From the NCBI GenBank assembly GCA_963277665.1, contig OY728125.1:1714378889-1714442888 (forward strand): a stretch of 64,000 nt of DNA. Direction: 5' to 3'. Position 1 is the first letter of the stretch, and each line of letters begins with the position of its first letter. This DNA comes from Viscum album (taxonomy: Eukaryota > Streptophyta > Magnoliopsida > Santalales > Viscaceae). This document shows, in pieces, positions 57,624-64,000 of this stretch. A program made the position numbers and the translations under genes. The notes under the pieces are model-generated. The model did not search any database and had not been told where the DNA came from. It saw only the letters and a program-made list of their open reading frames with translations.

Positions 57624-58245
57624 GATGAAAGAATTGTTGAAGCTCGGTCAATGGTTTAAGAATGTAGTGGAATGATTACATGTTTATCATGTGTAATGTT
57701 GTGATCTCATGGTACTATGGAATAAAGAGACATCTAAGGATTGTTACACTGTTGTATTTCCTTGAGTTTTGAAAGTGTATGATTAATGGTACCAGTATCC
57801 ATGAAAGGTTATTCAGATATTTTTGGAATGCGCATAATGAAGGGATAAGGAGAAAATTAAATGTTCGATAGTATTCATGAGCTCATGACTGATATAAGGA
57901 GAAGGTTATATCATGGTTTGAGTATATAGAATTTTTGGATTTTGGTATATGGAAAGAGTTAACTTGTGACATCATTCATGTTTTCACTAAGGTATTCAAG
58001 AGAATACACGATTAAGGACTTTGAATGTTTGGAATGTGACCAACAAAACATATCTTATGATATATGGGGATCGACGATGGTGTTAAATCTCTGGTAATCG
58101 TTTTCACTATGTTATGAGATTGGACTGCAGTATTATGGATAAGCCTAAAGGTTGGAATGGATTATGTTGGACATAAGTTAGTATTGTTTAAGGATAGAAC
58201 TTTTTTTTGATATTATTTATGTGATGCTATAGTAATGTAGTTTTA
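57624..58245. other. interior of the young element after gag, no gene seen
   Basis: No open frame of length and no pol motif. Contains repeated AAGGAGAA and GGTATATGG-type stretches only. Confidence 0.5.
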
Positions 58246-58380
58246 GAAAAAGGAAAACCTGCAGGACGGGCGACAGCCCATCGCGTCGGACAAGGCTGTG
58301 GAAATCGAACCCACAACCAAAGTGCGACTGGCCTTTATCGCCTACCACTGGCCTACAGAAAGTCCCTGTTTAGTAGAAAC
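58246..58380 (-). mobile_element. tRNA-like SINE fragment, minus strand
   Basis: On the minus strand an A box GTAGGCCAGTGGTAGGCG and a B box GTGGGTTCGATTTCC sit at normal spacing, followed by CACAGCCTTGTCCGACGCG and GGGCTGTCGCCCGTCC. An 8-bp direct repeat TAGTTTTA flanks it (58238-58245 and 58381-58388). The sequence is GC-richer than its surroundings. No complete cloverleaf is evident, so it is taken as a retroposon. Confidence 0.6.
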
Positions 58381-59028
58381 TAGTTTTATTATATTAGGCA
58401 GTATGATATATGAATTATAAGTCCATTTTAGGAACCATATATGATTAATCTCACTATAGAATGACTTATGTATATTTAATAACTTTTTCTAACCTTTTGT
58501 TTAAGACAGATGGAATGACCCATCATTCTATCACATGATCTGATAACACTTCACGAATAACAAATTCAACTTCATTTATTTAAGAGATGAAGTGGAAATT
58601 GTTCAAGGCACGAACAACAGTGAGATTGTACAAAAATAAAGTAAGTATTTATTCTAATTCAAATTCTTCAACTTTAGGGAAACGATCTTGAAAACCAAAA
58701 ATGTTGTCCTAGTGCTCTTATATCTGATTAATCAGATGGTACCTTAGATCATCACAAATTTATGGATTTGTGATTGTTGTCTTTTCCATAGCCATGTTCT
58801 CTACCACTCTCCATCAGAACATGATGGTTAGATTTTTCTTCCATATCCATATTTTCACCTATGTGGAAACACAGTGATTAGTTTATTTGGGTAATCGTTA
58901 CGTTTCATACTTTCATTTTTAAAGATTGTTTTTGGTATTCCTTTTTACGATGTGGGTTTCTATTAAAGAAACTTTCGAATAGTAAACCATTTATAACCCA
59001 GACGAATTTCGAGGGCGAAATTCATTTT
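58381..59028. other. interior of the young element before the polypurine tract, no gene seen
   Basis: AT-rich, no open frame. Includes ACGAATTTCGAGGGCGAAATTCATTTTAAG (split as ACGAATTTCGAGGGCG and AAATTCATTTTAAG) at 59003-59032, a common end of chromovirus pol regions, which suggests that the interior derives from an autonomous chromovirus. Confidence 0.5.
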
Positions 59029-59041
59029 AAGGGGGGTAGAA
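59029..59041 (+). promoter_or_regulatory. polypurine tract before the 3' LTR
   Basis: TAAGGGGGGTAGAA is placed directly before TGTAACAGCC, the correct position for plus-strand priming. Confidence 0.85.
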
Positions 59042-62000
59042 TGTAACAGCCCGAGATTTTATGAAAAATATTCTTTTTAATTTTATTAATGTCTTGTGTT
59101 GTACGCTACACCAAAAGGAGCTTGCACAATACACATCCTTGACTTGCCTTGCATTACACGCAATCGCGACCTTCCTCGATAGCATGTATAGTACGCAATA
59201 ACGAGTTTCACTAGACAACAATATGCTATTAAAATATTATTAAAACTAGCCGTTATGAATAGTAATAACCACTTTTTGAAATTTTGTAAATTTTATTTTT
59301 CAAAATGGAATTCATTTTTGGATTCGTAATATCGAAATTAGCTTAGGGTGAAATTTTGGTACTTTTCGGATAACTTTCATATTCTGATGAATAGTGAAAT
59401 TACTTTTTTAATCGAAATAATTAATAGTGATAAATTATTAATTTGAGTGGTTTTAAAGTATATTTAGACTATATTTTTACAATTTAATACAATTTTGGTC
59501 ATTGGATGTAATTTCACATTTAAACCAGTTATAAACTAGTGTCAATCTTTTGATAGTTATTATCTCTTAAAAACACGCTATTTGTTTTGACGACGAGAAT
59601 TAATTTTTAAATTAGTTAATGCAACTGATATGTTTTGAATTTGGTAAAATAGACATCATTTTTGAGTTCATAATATCAAATATAGCTTAGGCCTAATTTT
59701 TGGTATTTTTCTGAAAACTTTCAATTTTCGATTAATAGTGAAACCACTAAGTGGTAGGTTAAAAACTGAATTTTGCACAAAACTTAATTTTACCGCTTCT
59801 GTGAATGGAATTTCGAAAATCCGAGAGACACGGTTAATATCAAGTACTAAAATGTGGTTTAATGAGATGAAAATAATTTTTGGTGAATAGTAACTTTTTA
59901 CTTTTTTTTACCACGGTTAAAAGTAAATAGGGTAATTAAGGGTAAAGATGATATTATTATTACCCTAAAACATGTCCTAATTCTATTGGATAAGTGAAAT
60001 TCGATCAAAAACAAACTTAGGAATAAAATATGACCATTTAGGCCCACTTGGATTATATTAGGACATTTATTATTAATTTATTTAAAGAAGGGTTAAAAGA
60101 GTTAAAATCAAAGTTTATTTACAAAAACATTTTTAATATGTGGTTATACATAGGATAAATTAGACTATAAATATTAATTAGAAAGATAAAAAGATTTCCT
60201 ACATAATGGTATTTTATTTGTAATTTTTAGACATTATATAATTTAATTTATTTATGACACAAAGATGATGCAGTAATTATCTTATTAATGAAATATTGAC
60301 ATAATTAATGTTATAAATACCAAAATAAATATAATTTGAGACTTTTTATGAATTAAACTAATTTTATAGGTTACTATGATATATTAGTGTTGATTTAATC
60401 AACTTGTTTTGAACATATAATTCTGTTATGACTTTCAAAAAAATCATATATCAAATAGTGTCAAAATTGACACAAAATAGTTTTTAAATCAAATATTATA
60501 TTATTAATTGTTATTTTATTCCTAAAAATCTAAGGTTCGGCCAAATTACTAGATAAGGATATATATATTAATAATAAACAATTTGGGGTTCGTTTGGCAT
60601 GTTATAGTAAGTGTATTAACCATATAGTGTAAGAAAACAAAAAGACACGGTAAAAGTTAAATTATTTAACTTAGAGTTAAATCTAATTGATAAGGTTAAA
60701 ATAATAACCTAAACTTGTCTAAATCCTATTGGTTGATAGGATTTCGACCCATCCCCACTTTAGCTCCGAAATAAGACCCCTTGGAACCATTATAAACTGA
60801 TTTTGACTTTAATATAAAATAATATTTTGAGATATTCCTAAGGTGCCCCTCTCCTCCCTTATAAAAGGACACCTCCTCCCCCTCCTCCTCACACCAATTT
60901 GAGCACTCAAGATCGGCCAAACCCTGCCAAAATCCCTTCTCCACTTCTCTAGAATAATCCTAGATGTTCTGGTATTCCTCAAAGACCAATTTTAGTGCCT
61001 TAAGAGGAGGTCTCAAAGAGGCGCTTCAAAGAAGAGGTAATTTCCGTTACCAATTCTTTCACCTTTATTTCTTCTTCCACTTCTTCTTCTTAGGTTGTTT
61101 CATTATGAAGTAATAACATCAGTATCACTAATATACTGATATGTTATTATAAGTATGAAACAATCCTAATTCACCATCTATCCATCCTACGGAAAATGAA
61201 ATCACCGCGCGTGCGTACGTACGGAATACTGTCTCCACGCTGTGGTGTAATCTGTTTTTCCACCAACACCTTACATGGATGGGTATTATGGTGTAAAGAA
61301 TAACTATACATAGTTATTATAACATAATAATGATTCTGATATATTGTATCATCCACTCCAATTCAATTCAATAATTATGGAAATGATATCATCGCTCGTG
61401 CGTACGTACGGACTACCGTCTCCACGACGCGATGAGATTCATTCTCAATGATTAACCATTCATGAATGATTATAAAGTATATATAATAAGTAATAATGAA
61501 ATATATGACATAATAATGATACTATATTTATGTATATTTATATGTATGTCATATACTTACTTCCATTCAAGACAATAAGGAAAGAAAAACAGCGTTCATG
61601 CGTACGTACGGACTACCGTCTCCATGAACGGTGTTTTTCATTTCATTTATCTATCTATTATATATATATATATATACTAAATATATATGATATATAAATC
61701 ATATTTTATATTCTGGATGTAAGTAAATCATGATATAAGTAATAATAATGTCAAGAACAACAAGTCAAAACACCTACGATAAATGAAACGATTTTACCCA
61801 AAACGCTCTTTAACATGGAATTTACAAAAGAACGGGTAAAATAAAGTCATAAGTGAACCATATATGATATCATAACAATTAGTATGATTCTGGAATAAGT
61901 CAATGACATTATTTAAATCATTATACAGGAGTTTCAGACACTTACGAAGCAAATCGGACCTAAGGTAAGGGAAAATCTCACAATCTCAATTTATATCCGA

Positions 62001-63245
62001 GATTGTTTATACTTTGAAATTTACTGGGGTGTATTTTATCATCCAAATCCATGTTTCCTCAATATGTAATATTATTTCCATCCACCTACAATTATTTAAA
62101 TCCAATTTTACCCTTCGGTGAGTTTTTAGTAAAAGATATGAAAGGAATCTTTTGTCGTTTTTCGTACGAGGTACTTTTTTACTTTTCCGACAAAGTACGA
62201 GAAGAATGTTTTTTTTAACTTAAACAGCACGAACGGATTTTTACGGTTTTATAAAGCCTTATTTTCATGACGATTCCTCCAAAAGATTTCATGACTATTT
62301 TCAATAAAATCTCTTTCTTTTAAAATTGCATGACGTTTTGTGAAAAGAAATTGATTTTGAAGAAGAAAGGATATTTTCCTCAAGAATTCTTTTCAAGTGT
62401 TTTATCAAAATTATTTTCCATCTAAGATAACATAGGGTTCTGTTTATATCCCTATTATTACATTGATTTGGTCATGTTGTGATGGAATTATTTTTTTGAA
62501 TTCCTTTATCGTATATGAATTGTTTTATGATGTCACGTTGTTTACGAATCCCATTTTTACTACATGGGTTTTGAAATGATGTATGATTTATGATTTTGTG
62601 GCACAGATAAGAATGGTATCATTATGAGATGTGTGGGACCTATATCTCCCTCCAATTAATTGGGTAAAGATTTTATATCTCATGAGATAGACATGGCTGG
62701 AATGGTAGGTTATACCGGTTCAGTAAAACAGGACTGAAACGAGGGTTACTCGATTCAGAAAGGGACTTTGTCCACTAAGATAGTCTTGGTAATGAGTCTT
62801 GACTAACAAGAAATGATTCTCTATGATTATGTGTGCATGCCACTAAGTTTCAAGTTTTTTGTTATTATTATGGGGATCTCATTTTCAATACTATGATTTA
62901 TCCCATGTTATGAAATTATGCTCTCTTTTGCAGGTTAAGATTTCCAAAAGTTATGTTCTTATGAATATGATGTGATTGATTTTTCTTTTGTTTACCCTTA
63001 CTGAGCATTTGAGATCACCCTTTTATGTTTTCTTTTCCCCAGGATATAAAGAAAGGTTTTAGGTAAAAAAAAGGGAAGATCTTTATGGGAGATATTGAAG
63101 ATCTTTCACCACGATTAGAAGATTACGTTCTGAGTTTCCAAAGACACTAAACTATTACGATCCTTGTGTGTGTGTTTTTGTTATGTACTAAGTATTCCGC
63201 AAATGTAATGTAATTTCAATGTACGTCAGGCTTCGGGTCTCTACA
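59042..63245 (+). repeat. 3' LTR, 4.2 kb
   Basis: Collinear with the LTR at 52625 throughout, including TATA box, donor-like site, H0-H3 and acceptor-like sites. Roughly ten differences are seen by eye in the first 700 bp. H1 differs by two apical substitutions, while H2 and H3 are unchanged. Ends GGGTCTCTACA, followed by the CCTAT duplication. Confidence 0.93.
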
Positions 63246-64000
63246 CCTATGGCCATATTACTAAGTGAAAAGTTAAAACGAGTTCGTTGTGATCCAAAAA
63301 CCGCTCAAATTAACCCAAATAATCTTCATTTAATTCTTATCTAATGATTTGTCCACATGGATCTAATATAACTCATTTTAAAATCATTAAAGCTTCTGTA
63401 ATATCATTAATAACATGTAATATCATTTCTGGATGTTTACCCATGATCTACCCAAACATCAATTTAAGAATACAAGTGGACCGCACAAGAAAACCATGAA
63501 AACGAACATCCCCGATCAATGTTTTTAAACTCTATAAGTCATCCAAAGGAACATAATGTAACATAATGAAACCAGAATGAACCCTATTAATGTACACATG
63601 GTTCCTGAATTTCTAATTAATGAATATAATGTCATTATACAGGACATTAAAGAGAAGGAGGCATTCGAGTACAAGGTAAGGGGAAATCTTGAACCCAATT
63701 TTCTTCCTTCGGGTTCTCCCTCTTTCACTCCATTTTTGATATGGTTACTCCTCAAAGATCATTTGTTCATCATTTCCTTTAATTTTCTGGGATATAAATT
63801 TTTTTCACTGGTTTTTATGTCCATAAAATGTTTTCCAAAAGAACTCTTCTTTCAAGATCTCACATTTTACCTCTCATTCAAGGTTGATGGTTCTTGTATC
63901 AAGTATGTTGTTCCCTCTTTATTTTGGGAACCCGAAGCTTATGAATGTGTTATTATGAGATGAAACCCATTCCTTTCCATGGGTTATTTATGTAATGTTT
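63246..64000 (+). repeat. 3' LTR of the gag-protease element, right piece
   Basis: Continues the LTR cut at 52624. ATTATACAGGACATTAAAG and AAGGTAAGGGGAAATCTTG (63635-63690) align with 55505-55560 of the younger LTR. TCCATGGGTTATTTATG near the window end matches 40910-40925. The 128-codon frame at 63577-63963 reads through this non-coding LTR. The LTR runs off the window. Confidence 0.65.

Larger units (their letters stand above)
52625..63245 (+). mobile_element. complete non-autonomous LTR retrotransposon with zinc-knuckle ORF (TR-GAG-like)
   Basis: Two LTRs, 52625-56832 (4208 bp) and 59042-63245 (4204 bp), flank a 2.2-kb interior. The target duplication CCTAT (52620-52624 and 63246-63250) is perfect. 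A primer site and polypurine tract are in the right places. By eye the LTRs differ only by scattered single bases and short indels, so the insertion is the youngest in the window. The only good open frame is a 176-aa zinc-knuckle protein; no capsid, protease, RT or integrase is visible. It probably uses enzymes of a related chromovirus in trans. It is inserted in the LTR of a distant relative. Confidence 0.93.

Noticed and set aside
57247..57675. 142-codon frame overlapping the zinc-knuckle gene
   Set aside because: Shadow frame; the zinc-knuckle frame carries the conserved Cys/His pattern.
63577..63963. 128-codon open frame at the window end
   Set aside because: Collinear with non-coding LTR sequence of the related elements.

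Overview
The window looks like a repeat-dominated, gene-poor stretch of a large plant nuclear genome. It is mostly AT-rich and contains Ty1/copia and Ty3/gypsy retrotransposons, CACTA (En/Spm) DNA transposons, a Cassandra-type element carrying a 5S rRNA-like segment, tRNA-derived SINEs and satellite DNA. These types occur together in land plants; I cannot name the species. I found no host protein-coding gene, and no tRNA or rRNA gene that looks functional. Nearly every longer open frame is a retrotransposon remnant or chance reading through a repeat.

Layout, left to right. 1-4974: 3' part of a decayed Ty1/copia element (integrase, RT, RNase H with many stops) ending in an LTR of about 1.8 kb that carries an unusual CpG-rich motif array. 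5390-8390: a satellite with ~342-bp monomers arranged as ~685-bp dimers. 9125-9538: right end of a CACTA element. 9718-12565: a minus-strand tandem Cassandra-like element (LTR-internal-LTR-internal-LTR) whose first LTR is split by a small CACTA-like element that itself holds a SINE. 12566-15990: two very old gypsy LTR remnants in opposite orientations. 18379-21540: remains of a CACTA accessory gene split by a 2.1-kb non-autonomous CACTA.

23661-37486: a large LTR element without recognisable gag-pol, flanked by a perfect 5-bp duplication (TTTCA). Its body contains a SINE, and its right LTR contains a 4.9-kb solo LTR with its own perfect duplication (CCTGG). 37492-41377: AT-rich DNA with a second SINE of the same family and a 40-bp minisatellite. 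41378-48845: a decayed minus-strand Ty3/gypsy chromovirus-like element (protease, RT, RNase H, integrase and C-terminal part recognisable). This sits in the 5' LTR of an older plus-strand element that keeps gag and protease remnants (49080-51236). That older element's 3' LTR (from 51237) is in turn split by the youngest element of the window, 52625-63245.

The youngest element is the most interesting. It has two nearly identical 4.2-kb LTRs, a perfect CCTAT target duplication, a tRNA-Met-type primer-binding site, a polypurine tract and only one good open frame: a 176-aa zinc-knuckle protein with no capsid domain, protease or RT. It is therefore non-autonomous and would need enzymes from a relative. 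Downstream of its TATA box, each LTR carries a series of strong inverted repeats. Three of them have different, separately self-complementary stems but share almost the same 22-nt apical segment, so they may be a structured RNA leader with a packaging, dimerisation or translation role. The 4.9-kb solo LTR shows a comparable pattern: tandem units with dyads whose two arms change together.
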